A stretch of 64,000 nt of DNA from Halomonas sp. LBP4 (GTDB taxonomy: Bacteria > Pseudomonadota > Gammaproteobacteria > Pseudomonadales > Halomonadaceae): NCBI RefSeq assembly GCF_003202205.1, contig NZ_PDOG01000004.1:556281-620280 (forward strand). The letters run 5' to 3'. Every line of letters begins with the position of its first letter. Position 1 is the stretch's first letter. Positions 1 to 8,690 of the stretch are shown piece by piece. The position numbers and the translations under genes were made by a program. The notes beneath the pieces were generated by a model that made no database searches, was not told where the DNA came from, and saw nothing but the letters and a program-made list of their open reading frames with translations.

Positions 1-1
1 C

Positions 2-247
2 CTGCCCTGGGACAAGGCCAACCACTTCGTCGGCTACGCCGGCCTGGCGGGGCTCATGGGGCTGGCCGGGGTGCGCCTGCCGATCGCCTTCGCTGTCGCC
101 GTGCTCTACGGCATCGCCATCGAGTATGCCCAGATTCCGGTGCCCGGCCGCAGCGGCGGCGACGGGCACGACATCCTCGCCAACGGTCTGGGCGCGGCCT
201 TTGCCGTCTTGGTGCTGCACGCCTTGCGCCGCTTGCGGAATCCCTGA
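2..247 (+). CDS. VanZ-like membrane protein, C-terminal part
   Basis: The frame is open from the window edge and ends at a stop at 245-247, giving 81 residues; the start lies outside the window. It begins with the acidic/His pattern LPWDKANHFVGYAG, typical of VanZ-like proteins, followed by hydrophobic segments and the family motif EYAQIPVPGRSGGDGHDILAN, with a last membrane segment before the C-terminus. VanZ-like proteins are small inner-membrane proteins, and outside glycopeptide resistance clusters their role is mostly unknown. No resistance genes are nearby, so a resistance role is not implied. The call rests on motif resemblance only. Confidence 0.75.
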   Translation: MPWDKANHFVGYAGLAGLMGLAGVRLPIAFAVAVLYGIAIEYAQIPVPGRSGGDGHDILANGLGAAFAVLVLHALRRLRNP

Positions 248-315
248 CTCCCCGCTGTCATCGTCACCTACGGCTCCACCGCCAAGGTTCCGGCATGGGG
301 CACATCGGCAGGCTG

Positions 316-816
316 CTAGAGTCGAGGCTCCCTGGACGAGGGGGCTTCGGCGACGCCGCTGGCGGCCAGGTCGAGGGTCGGCTCGTTGCTGGCGCTGCGG
401 GGGCGCAGACGCTCGGCGGGGCGCGTCACCCTGGCGTTGCCGAGGATGCCGTCCCCGGTCTCGAGCGGGCGCGCCTCGCTGGTCCAGGCGGCCTCCTCGG
501 CGTGAACCGCCGGGCGGCGCTCGAAGGAACGGGTGACCACGGCCCCCGGGGCGAAGCCGGGACGCGGGCCGGCCAGGTGGTGGGGCAGCAACCACAGCTC
601 GGCGAGCAGGCGCAGGCCCACGGCGGCCAGCAGCCAGGCGCCGCCACCCAGCGCGAGCGCCGGCCAGGCACTGGCCCAGTCGACCGGGGCGAGCCAGGGG
701 GTACGGGGTGCCAGCCACAGGGCGGCGCCGGCGAGCAGGCCGAGCTGCAGCAGCAGGTGGCAGCTCAGCAGGGTGGCGCGGGCCAGGGGGCGGCGGGGAA
801 ACAGCAACTGTCGCAT
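316..816 (-). CDS. Hypothetical two-helix membrane protein
   Basis: This encodes 166 residues. The ATG at 816 was chosen over longer upstream possibilities because GGGAGGA lies just before it on the minus strand and the upstream extension has no hydrophobic or conserved look. Two hydrophobic segments (about residues 12-33 and 47-70) are followed by a long soluble tail rich in Arg, Glu and Ala. The N-terminus (MRQLLFPRRPLARA) would place the tail in the cytoplasm after two crossings. I do not recognise the family. It is divergent from the host-attachment-family gene, and the 222-bp gap should contain both promoters. Confidence 0.6.
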   Translation of the reverse strand: MRQLLFPRRPLARATLLSCHLLLQLGLLAGAALWLAPRTPWLAPVDWASAWPALALGGGAWLLAAVGLRLLAELWLLPHHLAGPRPGFAPGAVVTRSFERRPAVHAEEAAWTSEARPLETGDGILGNARVTRPAERLRPRSASNEPTLDLAASGVAEAPSSREPRL

Positions 817-1038
817 CGGGGGTCCTCCCGGAGGATGCACATCGTCATGATGAGTCGGGTCGGTATCCTTACCGACAAGGCGGAATCCTACCCCAGTTCC
901 GGGCAGGCTGCAGTCACCTCTTGTGACGGCCGCTGCCGGGTTGACCAGCGGGGGTGGGCTTGCCAATGTTGAATGAGAGGCGAAAGCGTGGTGTCCGGGG
1001 TTTGGCTTCGCCCATTCAACCAGCATCAAGGAGTTGCT

Positions 1039-1467
1039 ATGACAACCTATATCGTGGTGGCCGATGCAGCGCGGGCGCGGATCTTCACCCGCGATGCGCT
1101 CAAGCTGGTAGAGCATGACAGCCTGTTGCATGCCGCAGGGCGGTTGCACGAGGGCGACCTGGTGACCGATAACGGTGCCGATGTCCACGAGTCGATGTCG
1201 ACGATGTCGCGCTCCTCCGGGGAGGAAAACTCAGCCTCGCAGCATGAAGAGACCATCTTCGCCAAGGAAGTCGCCGATCGCCTCTACCGGGCCCGGGTCG
1301 ACAATAGCATGAAGAAGTTGATCATGGTGGCCCCGCCGCGTTTCCTGGGGTTGTTGCGTGACAAGCTCGATGGCCCGACCACCAAGCTGGTCATTCACAC
1401 CCTGTCCAAGGACCTCTCCAAGGCCAGCCTCGGCGATATCCAGGAGGCGGTGAGCGACCTGCGCTGA
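1039..1467 (+). CDS. Host attachment family protein
   Basis: This is a 142-residue soluble protein whose ATG at 1039 has AAGGAG nine bases upstream. The N-terminus TTYIVVADAARARIFTRD and the later segment IMVAPPRFLGLLRDKL are characteristic of the host-attachment family first linked to plant attachment in Agrobacterium. The fold resembles eRF1 domain-like proteins, and in most bacteria the function is unproven. There is no signal peptide or membrane segment, so a direct surface adhesin role is unlikely. It is monocistronic; the chemoreceptor downstream has its own promoter. Confidence 0.8.
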   Translation: MTTYIVVADAARARIFTRDALKLVEHDSLLHAAGRLHEGDLVTDNGADVHESMSTMSRSSGEENSASQHEETIFAKEVADRLYRARVDNSMKKLIMVAPPRFLGLLRDKLDGPTTKLVIHTLSKDLSKASLGDIQEAVSDLR

Positions 1468-1507
1468 TCGCCCGACGACACCGGGGACGGTAGCCGCGTC
1501 CCGGGGG

Positions 1508-1535
1508 TCAAGTCATCAAGGCATTGTGCCGATAG
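1508..1535 (+). promoter_or_regulatory. Sigma-28 (FliA) type promoter of the chemoreceptor gene
   Basis: TCAAG at 1508-1512 and GCCGATA at 1528-1534 are separated by 15 bases, close to the flagellar sigma-28 pattern TAAAG/TCAAG-N12 to N15-GCCGATAA. Transcription would begin near 1541, about 180 bases before the chemoreceptor start codon. Control of a methyl-accepting protein by FliA is expected from established flagellar regulons. The spacing is one base longer than the usual enterobacterial form. Confidence 0.65.
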
Positions 1536-1585
1536 GGGCATGACGCGGCTTCGCCGCGTCACCAAAACGAGAACTCTGCCCCTAT
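1532..1585. repeat. Nested inverted repeats at the 5' end of the chemoreceptor transcript
   Basis: An 8-bp perfect hairpin (arms 1542-1549 and 1553-1560, loop TTC) sits inside a 9-bp outer palindrome (1532-1540 and 1577-1585). The outer left arm overlaps the sigma-28 -10 box. The inner hairpin would be the very first structure of the mRNA, where such stems are known to slow 5' decay. No U-tract follows, so it is not a terminator. Confidence 0.5.
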
Positions 1586-1718
1586 TCGTGAGAGCCTTCC
1601 ATGACGATCTTTCCCCTGACCCTTGCTGTGGCTTGCCCGCCCCGTCTCGACGTCCTTCTCCTTCCCTGGACGGGCCTTGCCCGAGTCGGCTTCCTCATCC
1701 TGAACGAGGAGGCCGGCC

Positions 1719-3836
1719 ATGCGCTTTAAGTCGCTGCGTACCCATGTCGCCCTGCTGGTGGGGCTGTGCATCCTGGCCGTGGTGGCGGTGCTGGTCGGCT
1801 ATGCCACCCTGGCCGCTTCCCGCTCCCAGGCGCTGGTGGCGGAGCGCACTGGCGAGCTGCTCGAAGCCAACGCCGAGCAGCGGCTCAGGGCCCTGGCCGA
1901 TGCCCGCACCCAGGAGATCCGTCGCCAGCTCGAGCAGGCGCTGGCGGTGGCCCAGGGCCTGGCCGACACCAACGCCCTGATGGGGAAAAGCGACGACCGG
2001 GGCCGCCCCCGGCTGACCCTGGGCCGCCGCGAACTCTCCAGCCTGGTGCGCGACAAGGTGGTCGAGACCCCCGCGCTGCTGGACGCCTTCATCGGCTGGG
2101 AGCCCGACGCCTTCGGCCCCGATGCCCTCCATGCCGGCAAGACCGACGGCGGCTACGACGGCAGTGGCCGCTTCATGCCCTGGTGGTACCGCACCGGCGA
2201 GGGCGACCTCGAGGTCCTGCCGCTGGGCGACAGCATGGAGAACGAGGCACGAAATGCCCAAGGCATCCGCAAGGGCGAATACTACCTCTGCCCGCGGGAG
2301 ACCCGCCGCACCTGCATCATCGATCCCCACTACTATGACTACGGCGGCGAGCGGCTGCTGGTCACCTCCTTCAACGTTCCCATCCTGGTCGACGGCGAGT
2401 TCCGCGGCATCGCCGGGGTGGACCTGGACGTGGACTTCCTCCAGGGCATGCTCGACGAGGCCAACCAGGGCCTGTACGGCGGCGTCGGCGAGATGGACCT
2501 GATCGCCTCGAGGGGCGTGGTGGCGGCATCCACCGCCCGCCAGTCCGCGCTGGGCGAGTTGGCCACCGAGACCCTCGACGAATCGACGCAGGCGCCGCTG
2601 GCGGCGGCCCGGGATGGCGAGACGGTGTACCGTTTCAATGAGACGGCCGACCGCTTCGAGCTCTACCGGCCCTTCACCCTGGGCGACACCGACACCTCCT
2701 GGGTGCTGAGTGTCCGTCTGCCCGAGGCCGCGGTGCTGGCCGGCCTCCACGACCTCGAGGCCCAGCTCGCCGACCAGCGCCGCGCCGACCTCTGGGGCAT
2801 GACCCTGGTGGGGCTGCTTGTGGCCGGCCTGGGCCTGCTGGCGAGCTGGCTGGTGGGCGGCAGCATCGCTCGGCCGCTGCGCCGCCTGGCCGAGCGGATG
2901 CGCGACATCGCTTCCGGCGACGGTGACCTCACCCGCCGCCTGCCGGTGCGCGGCCGCGACGAGACGGCGCAGCTGGCCACCCAGTTCAACGCCTTCGCCG
3001 ACAAGGTCAACGGCGTCCTGCTCGACGTCCGCAACAGCAGCGAGTCGGTGCGCGTGGCCGCTACCGAGATCACCCAGGGCGGCCAGGACCTGTCGCGGCG
3101 CACCGAGACCGCCGCCTCCAGCCTGCAGCAGACCTCCGCCTCCATGGAGGAGATCACCAGCACCGTGGAGCACACCGCCGAGTCCTCCCGCCAGGCCAAC
3201 GGCCTGGCCGAGTCCGCCACCCAGGTGGCGCGCCGCGGTGGCGAGGCGGTCGGCCAGGTGGTGGCGACCATGCAGGGCATCACCGACTCCTCCCGACAGA
3301 TCGGCGAGATCGTCACCGTGATGGACGGCATCGCCTTCCAGACCAACCTGCTGGCGCTCAACGCCTCGGTGGAGGCGGCCCGGGCCGGCGAGCAGGGTCG
3401 CGGCTTCGCGGTGGTGGCCGGCGAGGTCCGCCAGCTGGCCAGCCGCTCGGCCGAGGCGGCCAAGCAGATCAAGGGGTTGATCGACACCTCGGTGGAACGC
3501 ACCGAGGCGGGCGCGGCTCAGGTGAAGGAGGCCGGCCAGACCATGGACGAGATGGTGGAGAGCGTGACCCGGGTGGCCGATGTCCTGGCAGAGATCACTG
3601 CCGCCACCGGCGAGCAGAGCGATGGCATCGGCCAGGTCAACGTGGCGGTCTCCGAGCTGGACCGCATGACCCAGCAGAACGCCGCCCTGGTGGAGGAGTC
3701 CACCACCGCCGCCGAGCAACTCCAGGACCAGGCCGACCGCCTTGCAGAACTGGTGGGCGGCTTCACCCTGAAGGCTCGCGAGACGTCGGCGCCGGCCCTG
3801 CCCTCCGGCCGTCCCCGGGTCGCTGAGCCCGCCTGA
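1719..3836 (+). CDS. Methyl-accepting chemotaxis protein with extracellular Cache-type sensor
   Basis: The product is a 705-residue chemoreceptor. It has one membrane segment at about residues 10-32, a roughly 320-residue periplasmic region of Cache type, a second segment at about 358-382, a HAMP linker and a long helical signalling domain. The signalling tip (IAFQTNLLALNASVEAARAGEQGRGFAVVAGEVRQLA) is the conserved CheA/CheW contact region. The ATG at 1719 follows GAGGAGG. The C-terminus lacks a NWETF-like CheR/CheB tether, so adaptation enzymes probably reach it through other receptors. The ligand cannot be read from the sequence. It is a single gene downstream of a FliA-type promoter, which ties it to flagellar motility. 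Confidence 0.93.
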   Translation: MRFKSLRTHVALLVGLCILAVVAVLVGYATLAASRSQALVAERTGELLEANAEQRLRALADARTQEIRRQLEQALAVAQGLADTNALMGKSDDRGRPRLTLGRRELSSLVRDKVVETPALLDAFIGWEPDAFGPDALHAGKTDGGYDGSGRFMPWWYRTGEGDLEVLPLGDSMENEARNAQGIRKGEYYLCPRETRRTCIIDPHYYDYGGERLLVTSFNVPILVDGEFRGIAGVDLDVDFLQGMLDEANQGLYGGVGEMDLIASRGVVAASTARQSALGELATETLDESTQAPLAAARDGETVYRFNETADRFELYRPFTLGDTDTSWVLSVRLPEAAVLAGLHDLEAQLADQRRADLWGMTLVGLLVAGLGLLASWLVGGSIARPLRRLAERMRDIASGDGDLTRRLPVRGRDETAQLATQFNAFADKVNGVLLDVRNSSESVRVAATEITQGGQDLSRRTETAASSLQQTSASMEEITSTVEHTAESSRQANGLAESATQVARRGGEAVGQVVATMQGITDSSRQIGEIVTVMDGIAFQTNLLALNASVEAARAGEQGRGFAVVAGEVRQLASRSAEAAKQIKGLIDTSVERTEAGAAQVKEAGQTMDEMVESVTRVADVLAEITAATGEQSDGIGQVNVAVSELDRMTQQNAALVEESTTAAEQLQDQADRLAELVGGFTLKARETSAPALPSGRPRVAEPA

Positions 3837-3845
3837 GGCGGGGCG

Positions 3846-4772
3846 TCAGGAGTAGTGAGGCAGGTCGATCTGGTCGCTGCGCCGGATGCCTTCGGTCATC
3901 TGCCGGCACAGCCGCAGGAACTCGCGCATGCCGGTGGCCAGGTACTTGTGGCGGTGCCAGATGAAGCTGAACTGACGGCTCAGGTCGAGCTCCGGGGTGG
4001 GGATCGCCACCAGGCTGCCACGCCCAAAGGCATCGCGCAGCGCCAGTTTCGACACGCAGCCAATGCCGAGCCCCGACTCCACCGCCCGCTTGATGCCCTC
4101 GGTATGTTCCAGTTCGAGCAGGATATTGAAGCGCCCGCGTCGGTGGCGGGCGGCCTGCTCCAGGGTCAGGCGAGTACCGGAACCCTGCTCGCGCATGATC
4201 CAGGCCTCGCGCAGCAGCCGGTCCAGCTCCACCCTGCCGGCCCCGGCCAGGGGATGGCGGGGCGAACAGAACACCGCCAGTTCGTCCTCCACCCAGGGCT
4301 GGGTGATCACGTCATCGTCCTCGCACTGCCCCTCGATCAGCCCCAGGTCGAGCTCATGGTGGCGCACGCTGTCGATGATGGCGCGGGTGTTGCGTACCGA
4401 GAGACGCACCCGGCTCCCCGGGTGACGCTGCATGAAGTCGCTGATCAGCAGGGTCGCCAGGTAGTTGCCGATGGTCAGGGTGGCGCCCACATCCAGCGAG
4501 CCCACCCCCTGCTGGCCGCGCAGGAGCTCCTCGACCTCCTCGGCGCGATCGAGCAGGGCCACCGCCTTGGGCAGTAGCTGGAAGCCCAGGGCATTGAGCT
4601 TCAGCCGCCTGCCGATGCGATCCAGCAGCTGGCAGTCGAACTGCCGCTCCAGCTCGGCCAGGGCAGTGCTCGCCGCCGACTGGGAGAGGGCCAGGGCACG
4701 GGCGGCGTGGGAGACGCTCTCGTGCTGGGCGACGGCGACGAAGACTTCCAGCTGACGCAGGGTGTAGCGCAT
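3846..4772 (-). CDS. finR: LysR-family regulator, FinR-like
   Basis: This is a 308-residue LysR-type regulator with an N-terminal winged HTH (residues 3-62, including SVSHAARALALSQSAASTALAELE) and a C-terminal two-lobed effector domain. It is divergent from fpr across a 145-bp gap. That arrangement is the one described for finR/fprA in Pseudomonas, where FinR activates the ferredoxin-NADP reductase gene under oxidative or iron-related stress. The name rests mainly on this context plus family membership. Its 3' end converges on the chemoreceptor gene with 9 bases between stops. Confidence 0.75.
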   Translation of the reverse strand: MRYTLRQLEVFVAVAQHESVSHAARALALSQSAASTALAELERQFDCQLLDRIGRRLKLNALGFQLLPKAVALLDRAEEVEELLRGQQGVGSLDVGATLTIGNYLATLLISDFMQRHPGSRVRLSVRNTRAIIDSVRHHELDLGLIEGQCEDDDVITQPWVEDELAVFCSPRHPLAGAGRVELDRLLREAWIMREQGSGTRLTLEQAARHRRGRFNILLELEHTEGIKRAVESGLGIGCVSKLALRDAFGRGSLVAIPTPELDLSRQFSFIWHRHKYLATGMREFLRLCRQMTEGIRRSDQIDLPHYS

Positions 4773-4793
4773 GGCGGGGCTCCCGGGGCTTTG

Positions 4794-4841
4794 TATCTGT
4801 AGTATAGATATGGGTTATCCACATAATCCATTTAACAGATA
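4794..4841. promoter_or_regulatory. Inverted repeat in the finR-fpr divergent control region
   Basis: TATCTGT (4794-4800) and ACAGATA (4835-4841) form a 7-bp inverted repeat about 34 bases apart, in an AT-rich island that contrasts with the GC-rich surroundings. LysR regulators normally bind such dyads between divergent genes. It is a reasonable candidate FinR site, but the wide spacing is unusual for a single T-N11-A operator, so the two arms may belong to separate sites. Confidence 0.35.
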
Positions 4842-4917
4842 TCAAGCGACCTCTTAGAATTGCTTACACAGATTACGCGGCGCATTTATTCGCCAATGGA
4901 ATATCAAAGGAGCCGGC

Positions 4918-5694
4918 ATGAGCAAATTCGCCCTTGAAGAGGTACTCAGTGTTCACCACTGGAACGACACCCTGTTCAGCTTCCGTACCACCCGCGAGCG
5001 TAGCCTGCGCTTCAAGAACGGCCAGTTCGTGATGATCGGCCTCGAGGTGGACGGCAAGCCGCTGATGCGCGCCTACTCCATCGCCAGCCCCAACTACGAG
5101 GACCATCTGGAGTTCTTCAGCATCAAGGTGCCGGACGGCCCCCTGACCTCGCGGCTCCAGCACCTCAAGGTGGGTGACCATATCATGGTCAGCCGCAAGC
5201 CCACCGGCACCCTGGTCACCGATGACCTGCTGCCGGGGCGCAATCTCTACCTGCTCTCTACCGGTACCGGCCTGGCGCCCTTCATGAGCCTGATCCAGGA
5301 TCCGGAAGCATACGAGCGCTACGAGAAGATCGTGCTGATCCACGGCGTGCGCACCGTCAGCGAGCTCGCCTATGCCGACTTCATTTCCAAGGAGCTGCCG
5401 GCACACGAGTACCTGGGCGAGGAGATCGCCGAGAAGCTGGTCTACTACCCGACGGTGACCCGCGAGGAGTTCCATACCATGGGGCGCCTCACCGACCATA
5501 TCCGCAGCGGCAAGCTCGCCGAGGATACCGGCCTGCCGCCGCTCGATCCCAAGCAGGACCGGGCGATGATCTGCGGCAGCCCGGCGATGCTCGACGAGAC
5601 CAGCGGCCTGCTCGACGAACTGGGCTTCAACATCTCGCCGCGCATGGGCGAGCCCGGCGACTATGTGATCGAGCGCGCCTTCGTCGAAAAATGA
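4918..5694 (+). CDS. fpr: Ferredoxin--NADP+ reductase
   Basis: The 258-residue protein is the usual length for bacterial Fpr. An FAD domain comes first, with RAYSIAS at about residues 60-66 contacting FAD. An NADP domain follows, with GTGLAPFMSL and CGSPAML. The C-terminal ERAFVEK is the aromatic-containing tail typical of this subclass. It transfers electrons between NADPH and ferredoxin or flavodoxin and supports iron-sulfur cluster repair and oxidative-stress defence. AAAGGAG precedes the ATG at 4918. Divergent finR is the likely regulator, and a strong hairpin follows the gene. Confidence 0.95.
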   Translation: MSKFALEEVLSVHHWNDTLFSFRTTRERSLRFKNGQFVMIGLEVDGKPLMRAYSIASPNYEDHLEFFSIKVPDGPLTSRLQHLKVGDHIMVSRKPTGTLVTDDLLPGRNLYLLSTGTGLAPFMSLIQDPEAYERYEKIVLIHGVRTVSELAYADFISKELPAHEYLGEEIAEKLVYYPTVTREEFHTMGRLTDHIRSGKLAEDTGLPPLDPKQDRAMICGSPAMLDETSGLLDELGFNISPRMGEPGDYVIERAFVEK

Positions 5695-5712
5695 TCCCCG
5701 GCTTCGCCGGGA

Positions 5713-5755
5713 GCTGGAAGAGCGCCGCTACGCGGCTGGAAGCTTGAAGCTGTAA
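5713..5755. repeat. Degenerate heptameric repeats after fpr
   Basis: GCTGGAA (5713-5719), GCTGGAA (5735-5741), GCTTGAA (5742-5748) and GCTGTAA (5749-5755) form a short 7-bp repeat array. The first copy is separated from the others by a small GC-rich palindrome. The array sits between the fpr stop and its terminator and does not encode anything obvious. Confidence 0.5.
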
Positions 5756-5758
5756 GAA

Positions 5759-5791
5759 AACCGCCTCCGTGGCCTTGCCACGGAGGCGGTT
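5759..5791. terminator. Bidirectional terminator between fpr and the second PII gene
   Basis: A 15-bp stem (5759-5773 with 5777-5791) is followed on the plus strand by CTATTT. On the minus strand it is followed by TTTCTTAC. It lies between convergent genes and can serve both. Confidence 0.85.
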
Positions 5792-5814
5792 CTATTTAGG
5801 CTGCCTTCCAGCTG

Positions 5815-6224
<410 letters not shown>

Positions 6225-6252
6225 GCATACACCGCGGAGGGGGGGAATAAAA

Positions 6253-6273
6253 AAGGCCCCCGTAGGGGGCCTT
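6253..6273 (-). terminator. Rho-independent terminator after amtB
   Basis: A 9-bp stem AAGGCCCCC/GGGGGCCTT with a three-base loop is followed on the minus strand by TTTTTATT. It separates amtB from the downstream PII gene. Confidence 0.9.
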
Positions 6274-6298
6274 GGCAAGTGCGTGAAGACACGTGAGG

Positions 6299-7627
6299 TT
6301 ATTCGGCATGCGGCTGGGGTCTGGGGTGCGCCACATGACCGCTGGCGCCGCGGCCGAACCCCCCGCCGTTGACGTTGGCCACGCGGAACTCGGGGTAGGC
6401 TTCCAGGCCGCACTCGGCCAGATCGACCCCTTCGTACTCTTCCTCTTCGCTGACCCGCACGCCCATCACGGCCTTGAGGATCAGCCACACGATCAGGCTG
6501 GCCACGAACACCCAGATGAAGATGCCGAGGACACCGATGATCTGGGCGCCGAAGCTCGTGTCTCCGTTGGAGAGCGGCACCGCCAGCACGCCCCAGATGC
6601 CCACCACGCCGTGCACCGAGATGGCGCCGACCGGATCGTCGAGCTTAAGCTTGTCGAGGCTGACGATGGAGGCCACCACGAGGGCGCCACCCACGGCACC
6701 GATCAGCATGGCGCCGAACGCCGAGGGCGCCAGCGGCTCGGCGGTGATGGCCACCAGGCCGGCCAGGGCGCCGTTCAGGGCCATGGTCAGGTCGGCCTTG
6801 CGGAACCACAGCTTGGCCAGTATCAGGGCGGCGATGACGCCACCGGCGGCCGCGGCATTGGTGTTGACGAACACCTGGGCCACGTTGTTGGCGGAGAGGG
6901 CGTCGGACATCTTCAACTCGGAGCCGCCATTGAAGCCGAACCAGCCCATCCACAGGATGAAGGTGCCCAGGGTGGCCAGGGGCAGGTTGGCGCCGGGAAT
7001 GGCGTAGATGGTGCCATCCTTGCCGTACTTGCCCTTGCGCGGGCCGAGGATCAGCACGCCGGCCAGGGCCGCGGCGGCACCCGCCAGGTGCACGATGCCG
7101 GAACCGGCATAGTCGGAGTAGCCGACCGCATCGAGCCAACCACCGCCCCAGGTCCAGTAGCCGGAGATCGGGTAGATGACCGCGGTCATCACCACGGCGA
7201 AGGCGAGGAAGGCCCACAGCTTCATCCGTTCGGCCACGGCACCGGAGACGATGGACATGGCGGTGGCCACGAACACCACCTGGAAGAAGAAGTCGGAGCG
7301 CATGGAGTAGTAGGGGGCATCCGCGTCACCGGAGAGCACTGCATCGACGCTGTTCTCGGCGCCGATCAGGAAGCCCAGGCTCGGCAGGAAGCCGCCCTCG
7401 CTGCTGGAGTACATCAGGTAGTAGCCCACCAGCAGGTACATGGTGCAGGCGATGGCGAACAGGGCGATGTTCTTGGTGAGGATCTCGGCGGTGTTCTTGG
7501 AACGCACCAGGCCGGCCTCGAGCATCGAGAAGCCCGCGGCCATCCACATCACCAGCACGCCGCAGATCAGGAAGTAGAAGGTATCGACCGCATACATCAG
7601 CTCGGTCAGTTCGGTCAGCTCTGTCAT
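6299..7627 (-). CDS. amtB: Ammonium transporter AmtB
   Basis: This is a 442-residue inner-membrane ammonium channel with the usual 11 membrane segments and the twin pore histidines (His180 in GSGIVHLAG, His339 in ISVHGVVG). Its C-terminal cytoplasmic tail is the docking site for unuridylylated GlnK. There is no cleavable signal peptide of the E. coli type; the N-terminus is the short repeat MTELTELTEL. GGAG lies 8 bases before the ATG. It is cotranscribed with the upstream glnK (33-bp gap) from a sigma-54 promoter. The unusual point is a PII gene on each side. Confidence 0.96.
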   Translation of the reverse strand: MTELTELTELMYAVDTFYFLICGVLVMWMAAGFSMLEAGLVRSKNTAEILTKNIALFAIACTMYLLVGYYLMYSSSEGGFLPSLGFLIGAENSVDAVLSGDADAPYYSMRSDFFFQVVFVATAMSIVSGAVAERMKLWAFLAFAVVMTAVIYPISGYWTWGGGWLDAVGYSDYAGSGIVHLAGAAAALAGVLILGPRKGKYGKDGTIYAIPGANLPLATLGTFILWMGWFGFNGGSELKMSDALSANNVAQVFVNTNAAAAGGVIAALILAKLWFRKADLTMALNGALAGLVAITAEPLAPSAFGAMLIGAVGGALVVASIVSLDKLKLDDPVGAISVHGVVGIWGVLAVPLSNGDTSFGAQIIGVLGIFIWVFVASLIVWLILKAVMGVRVSEEEEYEGVDLAECGLEAYPEFRVANVNGGGFGRGASGHVAHPRPQPHAE

Positions 7628-7660
7628 GGGATTACTCCGTGCAGGGGATCATGAGCGTCA

Positions 7661-8011
<351 letters not shown>

Positions 8012-8064
8012 CTACTGGGTTGGCAGCGGCTAGTCAGCCGCCGATGCATGACTGCCCTGTCTTT

Positions 8065-8078
8065 GCGCAAACCGTGCC
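8065..8078 (-). promoter_or_regulatory. Sigma-54 promoter of glnK-amtB
   Basis: On the minus strand the sequence TGGCACGGTTTGCGC shows the invariant GG (8078-8077) and GC (8066-8065) exactly 10 bases apart, closely resembling the E. coli glnAp2 promoter. Transcription would begin near 8053, leaving a leader of about 54 bases before glnK. Confidence 0.8.
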
Positions 8079-8166
8079 AGTAACAGGAAATCTTTTTGTT
8101 ATCAGATTGATGGCTTGAGGATAGGGGGGCGAAAGGAAGCCGTATCGCCTGTCCCGGGGCAGCAAA

Positions 8167-8183
8167 TGCACTGTTGTGGTGCT
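8167..8183. promoter_or_regulatory. NtrC-type enhancer site
   Basis: TGCACTGTTGTGGTGCT matches the NtrC dyad TGCACYANNNTGGTGCA at all but two specified positions. It lies about 120 bases upstream of the predicted glnK transcription start, a normal enhancer distance for sigma-54 promoters. Confidence 0.65.
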
Positions 8184-8288
8184 GAGTGCTGGTGCGCTTG
8201 CGCCATAACGGGGCGAGATGGGCGAATGCGCGGGAGGGGCGGCTTGCGTATCCTGTAGGCAGCCACCCCAAGACGCAGGAGAAACTCC

Positions 8289-8630
8289 ATGGTGAGTCAT
8301 GACCGCATCAGTCGCCTGGCCCAGCAGATCGGCGACCGGTTGCAGGGGGCCTCGCAGGCTCCGGAAGAGGTGCAGAAGGGGATCCAGCAGGTGGTGCGCG
8401 GCGCCTTCGACCGCCTCGAGCTGGTGTCACGGGAGGACTTCGACATCCTGATGGATGTGCTGCAGCGCACCCGGGCCCGGGTGGAGGCACTGGAGAAGCA
8501 GGTCGCCGCCCTGGAGGAGGCCCTGGAGGCCCGTCAGGCCAACGCGCCTGCCGCTGGGGCCGAACCCGGTGCCGGGGATGAGGCCCTGGCACCCGAGGAG
8601 GATGCCGGTGGTGGCGAGACCAACCGCTGA
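8289..8630 (+). CDS. ubiK: Ubiquinone biosynthesis accessory factor UbiK
   Basis: The protein has 113 residues, the typical size of the UbiK/BMFP family. The N-terminal amphipathic helix region (MVSHDRISRLAQQIGDRLQ) is followed by a coiled coil (REDFDILMDVLQRTRARVEALEKQVAALEEALEA) and a disordered acidic tail. UbiK forms a complex with UbiJ and helps aerobic ubiquinone synthesis, probably at the membrane or lipid interface. AGGAG lies 7 bases before the ATG. It is upstream of comM, as in many gammaproteobacteria. Confidence 0.88.
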   Translation: MVSHDRISRLAQQIGDRLQGASQAPEEVQKGIQQVVRGAFDRLELVSREDFDILMDVLQRTRARVEALEKQVAALEEALEARQANAPAAGAEPGAGDEALAPEEDAGGGETNR

Positions 8631-8690
8631 GGTCGCCCGGGCGAGGGGGGGCTGCTAGCCTGAAGTCAGACGACACGCGAGGGACCGCGC

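Noticed and set aside
2..247. Glycopeptide resistance from the VanZ-like fragment
   Set aside because: VanZ-like domains are common outside resistance clusters and no van genes are nearby.
1695..3719. A 674-codon open frame on the minus strand opposite the chemoreceptor gene
   Set aside because: It is the antisense of a clear chemoreceptor and has a composition rich in Gly, His, Leu and Ala with no domain. High GC produces such long shadow frames.
6293..7654. A 453-codon plus-strand frame opposite amtB
   Set aside because: His/Gly/Gln-rich antisense product of a textbook AmtB gene.
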